From Legionella steigerwaltii (GTDB lineage: Bacteria; Pseudomonadota; Gammaproteobacteria; Legionellales; Legionellaceae), in the NCBI RefSeq assembly GCF_001468065.1, contig NZ_LNYZ01000001.1, forward strand, positions 310,001-374,000: 64,000 nucleotides of DNA, read 5' to 3'. Shown in pieces: positions 1 to 8,806 of this stretch. A model generated the notes under the pieces. The model was not told the origin of the DNA and did not search any database. It saw only the letters and a list, made by a program, of their open reading frames with translations. Made by a program: the position numbers and the translations under genes. How positions within the stretch are numbered: position 1 is the stretch's first letter; the number at the start of each line of letters is the position of its first letter.

Positions 1-372
1 TTTTGGACCTATCTATCCTTAAAAAATTATATGAACCCGTTTTATTAAGAATATTTTTTTAAAATAAATAAGCACTTACGATTTTTCTTTATTTAAAGAA
101 ATAAAAAAGCACAAATTTACTTATTATTATCCAACACTTAAGAAAAAATAATAAAGGTGAATAAATTAATTAATAAATTCGCCTTGTCCATTTTAGTTGT
201 AAAGTGGTAAAATTTTTTTTTACTTAATATTTCCTTAAGAAATGAATATCATTAAAATAATATTTACACTCTTTGAGATGTTTGATACTATATAGGCCAT
301 AGTGTTCGGTGAGTGTATGTACTGGGCATAATTTTATTTGTTTATTTCATTAATTTGTACTAGGAGACTTAA
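1..372. other. Intergenic leader upstream of fis
   Basis: Very AT-rich sequence with no convincing reading frame on either strand. It holds the probable fis promoter in its last 110 bases and otherwise only poly-A/T tracts, which fits an upstream region with bent or UP-element-like DNA. Nothing else is recognised. The upstream neighbour lies outside the window, so it is unknown whether fis follows dusB as it does in many gammaproteobacteria. The long leader suggests fis is transcribed on its own here. Confidence 0.6.
263..291 (+). promoter_or_regulatory. Possible sigma70 promoter of fis
   Basis: TTTACA at 263-268 and TACTAT at 286-291 are separated by 17 bases and would start transcription near 298, giving a leader of about 75 bases before the fis ATG. 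Both hexamers are only partial matches, so this is tentative. Confidence 0.35.
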
Positions 373-654
373 ATGAGCACAGATACAATGGTGCAAAGCA
401 GCGAAGCACTGTCACATCAAGTAATTCATGCTGTTAAAGGTTATTTAACCAGTGTTAGTAATAAAGACTCTAACTTGAATTTATATCAATTAATCGTTGA
501 AGAAGTTGAAGCACCTTTATTTCGCACGGTTATGGAATTAACCCGTTACAACCAATCAAAAGCTGCGCGTGTTCTTGGCGTGAGTCGTGGTACTTTGCGT
601 ACTAAATTAAAGCGTTATTTTGATGACGAATTTATCGGAACTCGTGATTTCTAA
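373..654 (+). CDS. fis: Fis family nucleoid-associated DNA-binding protein
   Basis: A 93-residue protein of the usual Fis length (E. coli Fis is 98). The C-terminal helix-turn-helix is clear at about residues 57-81, with the NQSKAARVLGVSRGTLRTKL signature. The N-terminal part would form the beta-hairpin and dimerisation helices. Fis bends DNA and regulates growth-phase genes. Legionella carries several Fis paralogues that control effector and stationary-phase genes, and which paralogue this is cannot be told from sequence alone. The start has a good Shine-Dalgarno, AGGAG, seven bases upstream of ATG. The gene sits just upstream of rnpB. Confidence 0.9.
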   Translation: MSTDTMVQSSEALSHQVIHAVKGYLTSVSNKDSNLNLYQLIVEEVEAPLFRTVMELTRYNQSKAARVLGVSRGTLRTKLKRYFDDEFIGTRDF

Positions 655-729
655 GTGATTAGAATAACTTGGTTTCGTCGGTTTTATCTTATTAAATTTG
701 TTAATGTAGTGGTCTTTGACTAGGCACTC

Positions 730-738
730 TGCTACTAT
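730..738 (+). promoter_or_regulatory. Extended -10 promoter of rnpB
   Basis: TGCTACTAT is an extended -10 element (TGn followed by TACTAT) ending eight bases before the expected 5' end of the RNase P RNA near 746. The nearby TTGACT at 716-721 is too close to serve as its -35, so the TG motif would compensate. Confidence 0.45.
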
Positions 739-746
739 TGATATCA

Positions 747-1098
747 GAGTTGGTCAGACAATCGCTCTTTGCTTTTTGCAAAGGGAGGAAAGTCCGGGCT
801 CCAAAGGGTAGAGTGCCAGGTAACGCCTGGGAGGTGTGAACCTACGGAAAGTGCCACAGAAAATATACCGCCTCTTTGTAGGTAAGGGTGAAATGGTGCG
901 GTAAGAGCGCACCGCACGGCTGGCAACAGGCGTGGCAGGGAAAACCCCACTCGGAGCAAGACCAAATAGGAGTCCATTTGGCTGAAAAGCCATTACGTGT
1001 GGCCCGCACGGGACTCGGGTAGGTCGCTTGAGGCATGTGGTGACACATGTCCCAGATGAATGATTGTCCATGACAGAACCCGGCTTATCGACCGACTC
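747..1098 (+). ncRNA. rnpB: RNase P RNA (class A ribozyme)
   Basis: Catalytic RNA of RNase P, which matures tRNA 5' ends. Conserved region I (GAGGAAAGTCCGGGCTCC, near 786-802) and conserved region V (ACAGAACCCGGCTTA, near 1073-1087) are both present, and the GGTAACGCCTGGG block follows region I. The 5' end GAGTTGGTC pairs with GACCGACTC at the 3' end to form stem P1. A T-rich tract follows directly and probably terminates transcription. Length of about 350 nt fits a bacterial A-type RNA. Antisense reading frames across this locus are not genes. Confidence 0.96.
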
Positions 1099-1453
1099 TT
1101 TTTATTTTCGTACTTATATCGCTCTCCTAAAATCTGGTCAAAAAACTTATCAATTCATGAAATGGCGTTGACTTAAGGATGTGGTCTGGGTGAAGGCAAA
1201 GCCGTTATCCGTAGGCCAGGCATCATTCAAGCTTGGATCCTGGGTTTCGCTACGCTGCACCCAGGCTACAATTTTCTTTTAGTTGACGCCATTAGCTCAA
1301 TAGATCGAAACTTTTGTAGATTAATAGCCTAACTTTCTTATTTCTTTTAAGAAGTCATCAATTTGTCCTTAGTGTATATTGAATTTTCATTTAACTAAGA
1401 AATAATGTTATTAGTTGCTCAAATAGGTTATAATATGATCATCTTGTTTTAAT
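1099..1453. other. Intergenic region with a degenerate palindromic element
   Basis: No gene seen. It contains a decayed copy of the GTAGCCTGGGTG intergenic repeat (listed separately) and, near the right end, TATAAT at 1429-1434, which could be the -10 of the downstream 599-residue gene. No good -35 partner is visible. A T-rich stretch at 1099-1110 serves the end of rnpB. Confidence 0.5.
1179..1272. repeat. Degenerate copy of the GTAGCCTGGGTG palindromic element
   Basis: The left arm is corrupted (GTGGTCTGGGTGAAGGC) while the right arm is intact (CGCTGCACCCAGGCTACAA). It matches the arms of the better copies near 15.6, 16.7, 31.4 and 40.4 kb. Arm decay on one side suggests an old insertion. 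Confidence 0.7.
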
Positions 1454-3253
1454 GTGTCAAAAAATATTATGATGATTCAACAGCTACAGGCCATTTTTTC
1501 TAATCCAGAAGTAATCTCCATTAAGCCAGGTCTCCTAGAGCAAATTAAGGATCTCGCTGAAATCGGGTTTAGTGAAAAACTAAATAAATTCATTAGATCA
1601 AATAAAAAGAAATTTGAGTTATACAAGTCTACCAAGTTTGATGCATCAAAATACAATGAGAACTATTTGAAGTTCCTAAATGAGCTCATTGATGCCTTGT
1701 CTTTGACTAAAGAAGATATCGTTACAGAAACTATTCGTTGGAAATATGCTGACCTTAAGCATATTAACAGGTATGATAAAACTAAAAATCAGCTTACTCA
1801 AACCATTGAGGATTCTGATCTCGCTACGAATGTTATCATACGACTGGAAGCATTTAGAAAAAAGTTAGATCCCATTAAAAATCAACAACAAGTCTTCCAA
1901 CAACAAATCTTTCAAGCTAAGACTTTAGTAAATTTAACAAACGATGATGTAGTTGCAAATCGGAGCAACCTGACCAGAATGCAAGGCGACTATCTTAATT
2001 TGCTGTCAAGTTCAGAAACTTCGCTTGAATCATTAGCTGAGTTTGACAGGAATTTTGATCTTTTGTTTGGTCAGAAAACTTCTTCCGCACTTCAGCAAGA
2101 GCTTGCTGAAAGAAAGCGCATTATGGGTAGAATCATAGAAGAATGTGTAGCAACCTCAGTTGAAGAAGGAATTAAGAAGGAGCAATCTAAGCTTAACGAA
2201 CTCATAAAGAACACTGAATCGATTTTGGAGCAAGCCACAGATTTAAAAAAATTAAGTGAACTGTTTCAGCAAGTCAAAACTATTGAAAGAGTTGTCACAC
2301 AAAAAGCAGCTGAGCTACTATCACCATCTGATGTTCAAAAACTGAAACAACTCATTCAATTTATTGAAGAGAAGGAAAAAGAGATACTGAGGATTAAAGA
2401 AGGGATTACGGGTGCCGAAAAAGTACATCAACAAACTATCCAGGCTATTGAGAAGATTGAGAAATCAATTCAGCAAAAAAAAGAACAAGCCGCATCGTTT
2501 TTAGAAGAAATGAGAAACTCAAGCAGTAAAGATCAACAAAAAGCAGTAGAAGAAGACCATGTTCCTGTAGAAGTGGATCAACGAACTGACCAGACTGTTG
2601 GGGTGATTGAACAACCCATTCAGCAAAAAAATGAACAAGCCGAATCATTTAAAGAGCAACCACCAACAAGAGAAGATCACCAAGACAATGGCGAGCCTCC
2701 TCCGGAAAGCGACCGGATACTCAAAGTAAAGAAAGCGCGACTACAAGAGGCAATCTCATTAATAAACGCATATAAAGAAACATTAGAATACGAAAAAAAA
2801 CATTCGATAAAATTTTTCCATAGATCACGAAATCAAGCGAAGATTGACTATTGCAATTTATTAAAAAATGAACTTAGCACGAAAGTTGATGGTTTAAAGT
2901 CTGATAGCAAGTTACTTTCGATTATTAAAGAAGCCCATGAAAAAGCGATCAAGAGCTGTGATGCTCAAGAAGTCACCAAAGGGGGTAGTTATTTCGGTAC
3001 AAGCCGCATGCTCAGTGTACAACGACTTTTGGGTATTGCAGAAGCCTGGGAAACGAAAGGGCGCTCCAAGTTTCTTGGATTCTCCAGGAAGTCGGATTTT
3101 CATGGGCTTAAAACCTCGGGTATCGTTACTGAGCACGAAAAAAAGACCGTGGAGAATTTTTATAATGAAGAAGCTGAAAGTAATGATGCATACCAGAAGC
3201 TAAAAGAACAGGTATTCCCGAAAGCAACCGGCAATAGTAAAACACTGAATTAA
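1454..3253 (+). CDS. Orphan coiled-coil protein, candidate Dot/Icm effector
   Basis: A 599-residue hydrophilic protein with no signal peptide or membrane segment and no family recognised. Residues about 120-360 are Lys/Glu/Gln-rich heptad-like sequence predicted to form long coiled coils. A short segment is repeated 50 codons apart (IQQKKEQAASF and IQQKNEQAESF), with an acidic linker between. The C-terminal 170 residues look like a separate folded domain. The start is GTG at 1454 or ATG at 1469; neither has a strong Shine-Dalgarno. Size, composition and isolation fit Legionella translocated effectors, but no enzymatic motif is visible, so the role is inferred from character only. Confidence 0.75.
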   Translation: MSKNIMMIQQLQAIFSNPEVISIKPGLLEQIKDLAEIGFSEKLNKFIRSNKKKFELYKSTKFDASKYNENYLKFLNELIDALSLTKEDIVTETIRWKYADLKHINRYDKTKNQLTQTIEDSDLATNVIIRLEAFRKKLDPIKNQQQVFQQQIFQAKTLVNLTNDDVVANRSNLTRMQGDYLNLLSSSETSLESLAEFDRNFDLLFGQKTSSALQQELAERKRIMGRIIEECVATSVEEGIKKEQSKLNELIKNTESILEQATDLKKLSELFQQVKTIERVVTQKAAELLSPSDVQKLKQLIQFIEEKEKEILRIKEGITGAEKVHQQTIQAIEKIEKSIQQKKEQAASFLEEMRNSSSKDQQKAVEEDHVPVEVDQRTDQTVGVIEQPIQQKNEQAESFKEQPPTREDHQDNGEPPPESDRILKVKKARLQEAISLINAYKETLEYEKKHSIKFFHRSRNQAKIDYCNLLKNELSTKVDGLKSDSKLLSIIKEAHEKAIKSCDAQEVTKGGSYFGTSRMLSVQRLLGIAEAWETKGRSKFLGFSRKSDFHGLKTSGIVTEHEKKTVENFYNEEAESNDAYQKLKEQVFPKATGNSKTLN

Positions 3254-3298
3254 TAAAATTCACTTAATTTGAACTCAAGAAAGAGTGCTTCTTTAATT

Positions 3299-3336
3299 TT
3301 GTAGCCGGATTAAGCTGCGCTAATCCGAGCTACAAT
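3299..3336. repeat. Short palindromic intergenic element
   Basis: TTGTAGCCGGATTA followed by an imperfect complementary arm TAATCCGAGCTACAA forms a compact hairpin. It is a shorter relative of the GTAGCC repeats elsewhere in the window and lies between convergent genes, where it could act as a terminator for either. Confidence 0.6.
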
Positions 3337-3382
3337 GTTTGTATCAATAATACAAATGTTATCAATTTTTTATCCAAGATTA

Positions 3383-4822
3383 CTAATTTTCTAGCAAGTG
3401 CTTTTTTAGCAGAGTATTAATTTGCTCAGGATTAGCCTTTCCTTTGGTTTGCTTCATGATTTGTCCCACGAAGAAGGCCAATAATTTTTCTTTCCCGGCT
3501 CTGTAATCAGCTGCTTGCTCAGGGTATTGTTGAATCAATTTAATAATCATTTCCTCCCATGCAGCAGTATCATCGGTTTGTTGATAGCCTTCACGTGCGA
3601 TAATTGCTTCAATATCTTCCTCACCGGCCCATAGTAAGGCAAAAATAGCGCGTGCATTGTTTAGAGAAATAGAGTTGTCATGGAGTTTATCGAGAAGACG
3701 TCCCATAAGTTTTGCTGAGATTCGTGGTGTATCAAAAGTTAAATTTTCTTCATTTAAAGCAGCAGCGTATTGGCCTTTTAACCAATTAATAATCATTTTT
3801 TCCGGGGCGCTACATTGACTTTTAATTGATTTAAAAAATTGATAAGCGCTGGGTGAAGAAAGAATAAAATTAATGTCTTCATCATTGAGAGAAGGTGTGT
3901 TTTTTAATTCAGCATGTATTTTATCAGGTAAGTCCGGTAAATTATTCTTAACTTCAGCAATAAGGAAGCGGGTGATTTGTATTGGTAGCAAATCAGGATC
4001 AGGAAAATATCGGTAATCATTTTCATTTTCTTTACTGCGCATAGCATGCGTAGTATGCGTGTCAGGATTGTACAGACGCGTTTCTTGAATTACTTTTTGT
4101 CCACTTTCCAACAGATCTTGATGTCGTGATTGCTCATAAGCAATCGCTTTCTCAATGAAACGAAAGGAATTCAAATTCTTCAATTCAGTTCGTGTTCCTA
4201 AAACAGAAGCCCCTTTAGGTTTTAATGATAAATTGACATCACAGCGGAAATTCCCTTCTTGCATATTACCATCGCAAATGCCTAAAAACTGAACCAATTG
4301 ATGCAGTTTTTTAAGATAGCTCACTGCTTCATGGCTTGAAAACATACAGGGGGCAGTTACTATCTCTAATAGAGGGGTTCCTGCTCGGTTCAGATCAATA
4401 CCGCTATAGCCAGAATGAACCCCGTGCAATGATTTACCTGCATCTTCTTCTAAATGAGCGCGGGCAATCAAAATATCTTTTACACTACCGTCATTCAGAG
4501 TAAGTGCTAATGTACCATTGCTGACTATAGGTTTTTGAAATTGGCTGATTTGATAGCCTTTGGGTAAATCCGGATAAAAATAGTTTTTGCGCTCAAAAAC
4601 AGATTGATCATTAATGTCTGCTTGAATCGCCAAGCCAAACTGAATGGCCATAATGACTGCTTCTTGGTTCAATACGGGCAAAACTCCGGGAAACCCTGCA
4701 TCGATAAAGCACGTTTGAGAATTAGCGGCAGAACCAAAAGCCGTAGCTGCGCCAGAGAAAAGTTTCGATTTTGTTTTTAGCTGAATATGTACTTCAAGGC
4801 CAATGACTGTATCCCATTCCAT
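3383..4822 (-). CDS. gatB: Asp-tRNA(Asn)/Glu-tRNA(Gln) amidotransferase subunit B
   Basis: GatB binds the mischarged Glu-tRNA(Gln) or Asp-tRNA(Asn), phosphorylates the side chain, and receives ammonia from GatA to give Gln-tRNA or Asn-tRNA. At 479 residues it has normal length. The N-terminal GLEVHIQLKTKSKLFSG and YFYPDLPKGYQISQF motifs of the kinase-like cradle are present, as is the C-terminal YqeY-like tail domain with the KANPEQINTLLKK end. It is the last gene of a minus-strand gatC-gatA-gatB operon, starting nine bases after gatA. Confidence 0.97.
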   Translation of the reverse strand: MEWDTVIGLEVHIQLKTKSKLFSGAATAFGSAANSQTCFIDAGFPGVLPVLNQEAVIMAIQFGLAIQADINDQSVFERKNYFYPDLPKGYQISQFQKPIVSNGTLALTLNDGSVKDILIARAHLEEDAGKSLHGVHSGYSGIDLNRAGTPLLEIVTAPCMFSSHEAVSYLKKLHQLVQFLGICDGNMQEGNFRCDVNLSLKPKGASVLGTRTELKNLNSFRFIEKAIAYEQSRHQDLLESGQKVIQETRLYNPDTHTTHAMRSKENENDYRYFPDPDLLPIQITRFLIAEVKNNLPDLPDKIHAELKNTPSLNDEDINFILSSPSAYQFFKSIKSQCSAPEKMIINWLKGQYAAALNEENLTFDTPRISAKLMGRLLDKLHDNSISLNNARAIFALLWAGEEDIEAIIAREGYQQTDDTAAWEEMIIKLIQQYPEQAADYRAGKEKLLAFFVGQIMKQTKGKANPEQINTLLKKHLLEN

Positions 4823-4831
4823 AATTCACCT

Positions 4832-6277
4832 TTATTGGTTTGGACTGGCTAAATGCCAGTTGGTCTGTTGTTGATAATGATGAGCAATCTGGAGCAAGTG
4901 GCTTTCACCAAAATGTTTGCCCATGAGTTGCAAACCTATAGGTAATCCCTGAGCGAATCCTGTGGGGATGGAAATTGCAGGGAGCCCAGCAAGATTAGCA
5001 GCTACTGTAAATACATCAGCAAGGTAATTTTGAATTGGATCAGCAATTTTTTCACCAAGTTTAAAGGCGCACGTTGGGGATGTTGGTCCAAGAATAACAT
5101 CAACAGACTTGAGCGTTGTGACAAGTTCTTCCTGGATAAGGCGACGAATTTTCTGGGCTTGTAAATAATAAGCATCAAAATATCCCGATGAAAGTACATG
5201 TGTTCCCGTAAGAATTCGACGCTTTACTTCTATTCCAAAGCCTTCACTGCGCGTATTGCGAATAAGCTCAGTTAGTGTTGATGCATGCTCACTGTGATAG
5301 CCAAATCGCAAACCATCATAGCGTGATAAATTGGATGAAGCCTCAGCACAAGCCACCACGTAATAGCATGGTACCCATAAAGGTTGCAGCTCCAAATTTA
5401 AATGAATAATTTCAGCGCCCATGCTTTCAAAAACCTTTACTGCTTCGAGAATCGCTTGTTGTATTGCGTGATCAACTTGGGGTTGAAAAAAACATGAAGG
5501 TAAACCAATTTTTAGTTTGGATAAGGGTTTATTCAGTTCCGCGTAATAATCAGGAATTGTTGATTCAACGGAAGTAGAGTCCTTAGGATCATATCCTGCC
5601 ATTGCCTGGAGTACCAATGCCAAATCTTCAGCACTGCGCGCCAAAGGCCCGGCCTGATCCAAACTGGACGCATAAGCTATCATTCCATAGCGAGAAATAA
5701 GTCCATAAGTAGGTTTTATCCCACTGATTCCGCATAAGGCTGCAGGTTGTCGTATTGAACCTCCAGTATCAGAACCTATAGCGAAAGGAACTAAGCCAGC
5801 AGCTACCGCTGCTGCTGAACCTCCTGAAGACCCCCCAGGAACGCGTTCTTTATCCCATGGATTTTTTACAGCACCAAAGTAACTGTTTTCATTGGACGAA
5901 CCCATAGCAAATTCGTCCATGTTTGTTTTCCCAATCAGCAGGGAACCTTGTTCGAACAACTTACTGACCAACGTTGCTTCATAGGGCGACTGAAAATGTG
6001 CAAGCATTTTGGAGGCACAGGTCGTAGGCATGCGTTTAGTACAAAACAAATCTTTTAATGCCATAGGAATGCCAGTAAGGATTTTGCCATGACCTTTTTT
6101 TAATTCTTGATCTGCTTTTCGCGCTTCATTAAGAATGTGCTCTTTATCCAAGCTGATAAACGCATTTAAATCTTGATGTTTTTGAATTTGCGTTAGGTAA
6201 TGTTGGGTTAATTCAACACTAGAGAGTTTACCCTGATGTAACGCTTGGGATAGTTGTTTTAAGGATAAATTTTCCAT
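4832..6277 (-). CDS. gatA: Asp-tRNA(Asn)/Glu-tRNA(Gln) amidotransferase subunit A
   Basis: GatA is the glutaminase/amidase subunit that frees ammonia from glutamine for GatB. The amidase-signature triad is visible: Lys75 in [10 protein letters not shown], the cis-Ser in [12 protein letters not shown] near residue 150, and the nucleophile Ser in [12 protein letters not shown] near residue 175. Its 481 residues match the family length. It lies between gatC and gatB in one operon, two bases from the end of gatC. Presence of gatCAB implies indirect synthesis of Gln-tRNA and/or Asn-tRNA in this organism. Confidence 0.97.
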   Translation of the reverse strand: MENLSLKQLSQALHQGKLSSVELTQHYLTQIQKHQDLNAFISLDKEHILNEARKADQELKKGHGKILTGIPMALKDLFCTKRMPTTCASKMLAHFQSPYEATLVSKLFEQGSLLIGKTNMDEFAMGSSNENSYFGAVKNPWDKERVPGGSSGGSAAAVAAGLVPFAIGSDTGGSIRQPAALCGISGIKPTYGLISRYGMIAYASSLDQAGPLARSAEDLALVLQAMAGYDPKDSTSVESTIPDYYAELNKPLSKLKIGLPSCFFQPQVDHAIQQAILEAVKVFESMGAEIIHLNLELQPLWVPCYYVVACAEASSNLSRYDGLRFGYHSEHASTLTELIRNTRSEGFGIEVKRRILTGTHVLSSGYFDAYYLQAQKIRRLIQEELVTTLKSVDVILGPTSPTCAFKLGEKIADPIQNYLADVFTVAANLAGLPAISIPTGFAQGLPIGLQLMGKHFGESHLLQIAHHYQQQTNWHLASPNQ

Positions 6278-6279
6278 GA

Positions 6280-6576
6280 TTACTTACTCTGCTCTATAAC
6301 TTGAGGCACTAAATAAAGATCCTGTTCAAATTGCGGTGCAAGGGCTTCTAATTCAGAAAGACAGTTTTCTTCAGTTACCACATCAGCTCTTAAACGTTGA
6401 TTTAACGCAAGAGGATGAAAAAGTGGTTCTACTTTTTGAGTATCAATAGAACTTAGTTGGTCGACAAAATTCATTATCGCGTTAATGTCTTCAATGAGTT
6501 TGGGTGAATGCTCCATATCTGTATCCAGATAAGCGAGCTGAGAAATTTTCTCTAATTCTTTAGCCGAGATAGTCAT
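6280..6576 (-). CDS. gatC: Asp-tRNA(Asn)/Glu-tRNA(Gln) amidotransferase subunit C
   Basis: Small GatC subunit (98 residues) that wraps around and stabilises GatA. The sequence [14 protein letters not shown], the [10 protein letters not shown] segment and the EPLFHP motif are characteristic. Two starts are possible, at 6591 or 6576. The downstream ATG (MTISAKE) is preferred because a TATAAT box at 6606-6611 would put the transcript start near 6599, leaving the upstream ATG with almost no leader, while GGGG lies nine bases before the second ATG. First gene of the gatCAB operon. Confidence 0.92.
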   Translation of the reverse strand: MTISAKELEKISQLAYLDTDMEHSPKLIEDINAIMNFVDQLSSIDTQKVEPLFHPLALNQRLRADVVTEENCLSELEALAPQFEQDLYLVPQVIEQSK

Positions 6577-6605
6577 AAAATAGTGCCCCATAGAGTGAAC
6601 ACCTC

Positions 6606-6611
6606 ATTATA
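6606..6611 (-). promoter_or_regulatory. Probable -10 box of the gatCAB operon
   Basis: A perfect TATAAT on the minus strand. The sequence 17 bases upstream is only weakly like TTGACA. Its position decides between the two possible gatC starts. Confidence 0.4.
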
Positions 6612-6787
6612 GCGAGGATGTGATAACTTAAAAATATAATTGTAGTCAGAAGTGTAATATAAGTAGTGATATTCTATTGCAAAGAGTATTCATAATGGAA
6701 ATTATAGATACAATGGGTTGCGATAAATATGCAATATGATCTTAATCTATTGAGCTCTATGTCCCTCTCGGGACGAAGATAAAAAAA

Positions 6788-6819
6788 TAGCGGCCTACGC
6801 TGCGTAATCAGGGCTACCA
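6788..6819. repeat. Fragment of the GTAGCC palindromic element
   Basis: TAGCGGCCTACGCTGCGTAATCAGGGCTACCA resembles the GCTGCG...GGCTAC arm of the intergenic repeats, but the second arm is missing or degraded. It sits just past the end of argR, between same-strand genes argR and gatC. Confidence 0.35.
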
Positions 6820-6836
6820 TTGGGACTCTAGTCATA

Positions 6837-7292
6837 TTACTTTTTCAGATAGGGAAACTCATCATGCAATAGTTGGATTACATCGTTTAATTGTTCTTTA
6901 CTTTTTACAATGAGGAGTACGGTATCGTCACCAGCTATCGTACCTAATATTCCTGAGCTTTGAATGGATTGAGGTGAAAAGGATACGAATTTTCTATCAA
7001 TAAAAAAAGCCAAACTGTTTGCATTTCCAGGATGAGTATGAAGCACAATAAGACCGTAATCTGACACCTGCATATTCAGCACCAAAGGCAAGTTAGGTAT
7101 ATTGAAGTCAACTACTTGATAAGTACCGCCTATTTTTGCAATTTTTAATTTTTTAAGTCTTCGCGATAGCGTCGCCTGAGGAATCGTATAGCCTCGTGCT
7201 TTTAAGCTGTTTTGTAAATCAATTTGTTCTGCAATTTTTTCTGTTTGCACAATATTTAATATATGCCCATCAAGAGCAGCGTCTTGGCTCAT
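6837..7292 (-). CDS. argR: Arginine repressor ArgR
   Basis: A 151-residue ArgR (E. coli 156). The N-terminal winged helix contains LKARGYTIPQATLSRRLKKL, the DNA-recognition part. The C-terminal hexamerisation and arginine-binding domain has GTIAGDDTVLLIVKS, including the conserved GTIAGDDT motif. With arginine bound it represses arginine genes by binding paired ARG boxes. The gene is divergent from the arginine uptake/argGH operon, and two ARG boxes lie in the shared intergenic region, so autoregulation is likely. Shine-Dalgarno GGAG precedes the ATG by seven bases. Confidence 0.96.
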   Translation of the reverse strand: MSQDAALDGHILNIVQTEKIAEQIDLQNSLKARGYTIPQATLSRRLKKLKIAKIGGTYQVVDFNIPNLPLVLNMQVSDYGLIVLHTHPGNANSLAFFIDRKFVSFSPQSIQSSGILGTIAGDDTVLLIVKSKEQLNDVIQLLHDEFPYLKK

Positions 7293-7318
7293 TCAATTCT
7301 CCATTATTAGTGCTTTTG

Positions 7319-7352
7319 TGAATATAAAATCATTATTTTGAAATTATATTCA
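7319..7352. promoter_or_regulatory. Two tandem ARG boxes (ArgR operator)
   Basis: TGAATATAAAATCA (7319-7332) and TGAAATTATATTCA (7339-7352) each match the known core TGAAT-W4-ATTCA with one mismatch. They are offset by 20 bases, about two helical turns, as in paired ArgR operators of enterobacteria. They lie between divergent argR and the arginine transport operon, immediately upstream of a good sigma70 -35 at 7360. Binding would be expected to control both transcription units. Confidence 0.7.
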
Positions 7353-7359
7353 AAATATC

Positions 7360-7388
7360 TTGACAGAGCAAGTCAAGATTGTTACATT
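7360..7388 (+). promoter_or_regulatory. Sigma70 promoter of the arginine operon
   Basis: Perfect TTGACA at 7360-7365, 17-base spacer, then TACATT at 7383-7388. Predicted start near 7396 and a leader of about 26 bases. The ARG boxes end eight bases before the -35. Confidence 0.6.
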
Positions 7389-7421
7389 TGAAAAACGCAT
7401 AAAAACTGGATACATATTCAA

Positions 7422-8174
7422 ATGAAACAATTATTTTTTATCATTCTAGTAGGATTTGCTTTGCTTATTTCTCTTTGTTACGCAAAAATTCCTAATGAAA
7501 ATACTCAATATATTCATTTTGCTGTGGCGGCGGAATATCCACCATTTGAATACAATGATCATGGGGAGATCAAAGGGTTTGATATTGATCTTGCCCGATT
7601 GATTGCAAAAAAACTTGGTAAGGAAGCATTTTTTGATACCATGCAATTCAGCAGTATTTTACCTGCCTTAAGTTCTGGACAGGTTGATGCAGCGATTTCT
7701 ACGATTACTATTACAGAGCAGCGCAAACTGAATTTTGATTTTACCAAACCCTATTATTACGAGAGTATGGCGGCTGTTTTTCCTGAAAAAAATCCAATTA
7801 AAGACGTGCAACAATTAGCTGGTAAAAAAATAGCAGTTCAATTAGGTAGTACTATGGAAATTTGGTTGAAACAGAAGGTCCCGAATGCCAATCTTTTAGT
7901 TATGGATAACAATAATCAAACCATCGCTGCCCTAAAAGCGGGTCATGTTGATTTGGTTCTAATGGATGGCGTACAAGGTGTAGTATTTAGTCAGAAAAAC
8001 CCCGGGCTATCATTTGCTGTGATTGCCAAATCAGATGATGGTTATGGTTTAGCTTTAAAAAAGAACTCAGAATTAACTCAAAAAATAAACCAGGCTTTAT
8101 ATGAACTAGAACAAAATGGTGAGTTGGCCTTGCTCAAGAAAAAATGGCTGGAGGGTACACAATGGAAGAGCTAA
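7422..8174 (+). CDS. artJ: Arginine-type ABC transporter periplasmic binding protein
   Basis: A 250-residue family-3 solute-binding protein. The N-terminal signal peptide (hydrophobic to about residue 20, cleavage after CYA) sends it to the periplasm. YPPFEYNDHGEIKGFDIDLARLIAKKLG is the classic amino-acid-binding entry motif, and the later GSTMEIWLKQ and ALKAGHVDLVLMDG segments form the second lobe. First gene of a tight five-gene operon with permease, ATPase, argG and argH under ARG boxes, so arginine is the likely ligand; a related basic amino acid such as ornithine or citrulline is possible. Overlaps the permease gene by 13 bases. Confidence 0.88.
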   Translation: MKQLFFIILVGFALLISLCYAKIPNENTQYIHFAVAAEYPPFEYNDHGEIKGFDIDLARLIAKKLGKEAFFDTMQFSSILPALSSGQVDAAISTITITEQRKLNFDFTKPYYYESMAAVFPEKNPIKDVQQLAGKKIAVQLGSTMEIWLKQKVPNANLLVMDNNNQTIAALKAGHVDLVLMDGVQGVVFSQKNPGLSFAVIAKSDDGYGLALKKNSELTQKINQALYELEQNGELALLKKKWLEGTQWKS

Positions 8175-8806
8175 AACAAAATATCCTCTATATTGGTGAA
8201 GGAACTTTAGTTACTTTAATCTTATTACTTGGTGGTTTATTCATAGGGACTTTATTAGGAACATTGCTGGCTTTATTGCGATATCAAGGGATTATGAAAC
8301 CAGTAATTAATGGATTTATTTCAGTGATGAGAGGAACGCCAGTAATTTTACAGCTTAGTTTTATTTATTTTGCTGTACCGACATTAATCGGTGTAAAAGC
8401 TAATATCTTAATGGCAGGGCTCTTAACATTTGGTCTAAACAGTTCAGCATACATTGCCGAAATTCTGCGATCAGGAATAGAGCATTTGCCCAAGGGCCAG
8501 TTTGAAGCAGCAAAAACTTTGCAAATACCTAATTTTTATTTATGGAAAGATATTGTTTTACCACAAGTGGTGAAAAATATTTTTCCTGCCTTCATTAATG
8601 AAATGATTGCCCTACTGAAAGAAACAGCTTTAATTGCGACTATAGGTGGAATGGACTTGATGCGTAGAGCTCAATCTATTGCTGCAGAACAATTTACCTA
8701 TTTTGTACCCTTGTGCACTGCCGGTTGCTTTTACTATGGGATGGTCCTTTTGATCGAGTTCATGGGCAAAAAAATTGAAGAAAGGGGGCTTTATGCTAGC
8801 AATTAA
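8162..8806 (+). CDS. Arginine-type ABC transporter permease
   Basis: A 214-residue His/Glu/Gln/Arg/opine-type inner-membrane permease with about five membrane helices. The EAA loop that docks the ATPase is seen as GQFEAAKTLQIPNFYLWKDIVLPQ. The ATG at 8162 is chosen over one 18 bases upstream because GGAGGG lies seven bases before it. E. coli uses two permeases (ArtQ and ArtM) but only one occurs here, so a homodimer is expected. Overlaps the binding-protein gene by 13 bases and the ATPase gene by 14, indicating translational coupling. Confidence 0.9.
   Translation: MEELKQNILYIGEGTLVTLILLLGGLFIGTLLGTLLALLRYQGIMKPVINGFISVMRGTPVILQLSFIYFAVPTLIGVKANILMAGLLTFGLNSSAYIAEILRSGIEHLPKGQFEAAKTLQIPNFYLWKDIVLPQVVKNIFPAFINEMIALLKETALIATIGGMDLMRRAQSIAAEQFTYFVPLCTAGCFYYGMVLLIEFMGKKIEERGLYASN

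Noticed and set aside
754-1071. Open frames on the minus strand of rnpB
   Set aside because: They overlap the RNase P RNA, whose conserved regions and P1 pairing are clear; no start signals.
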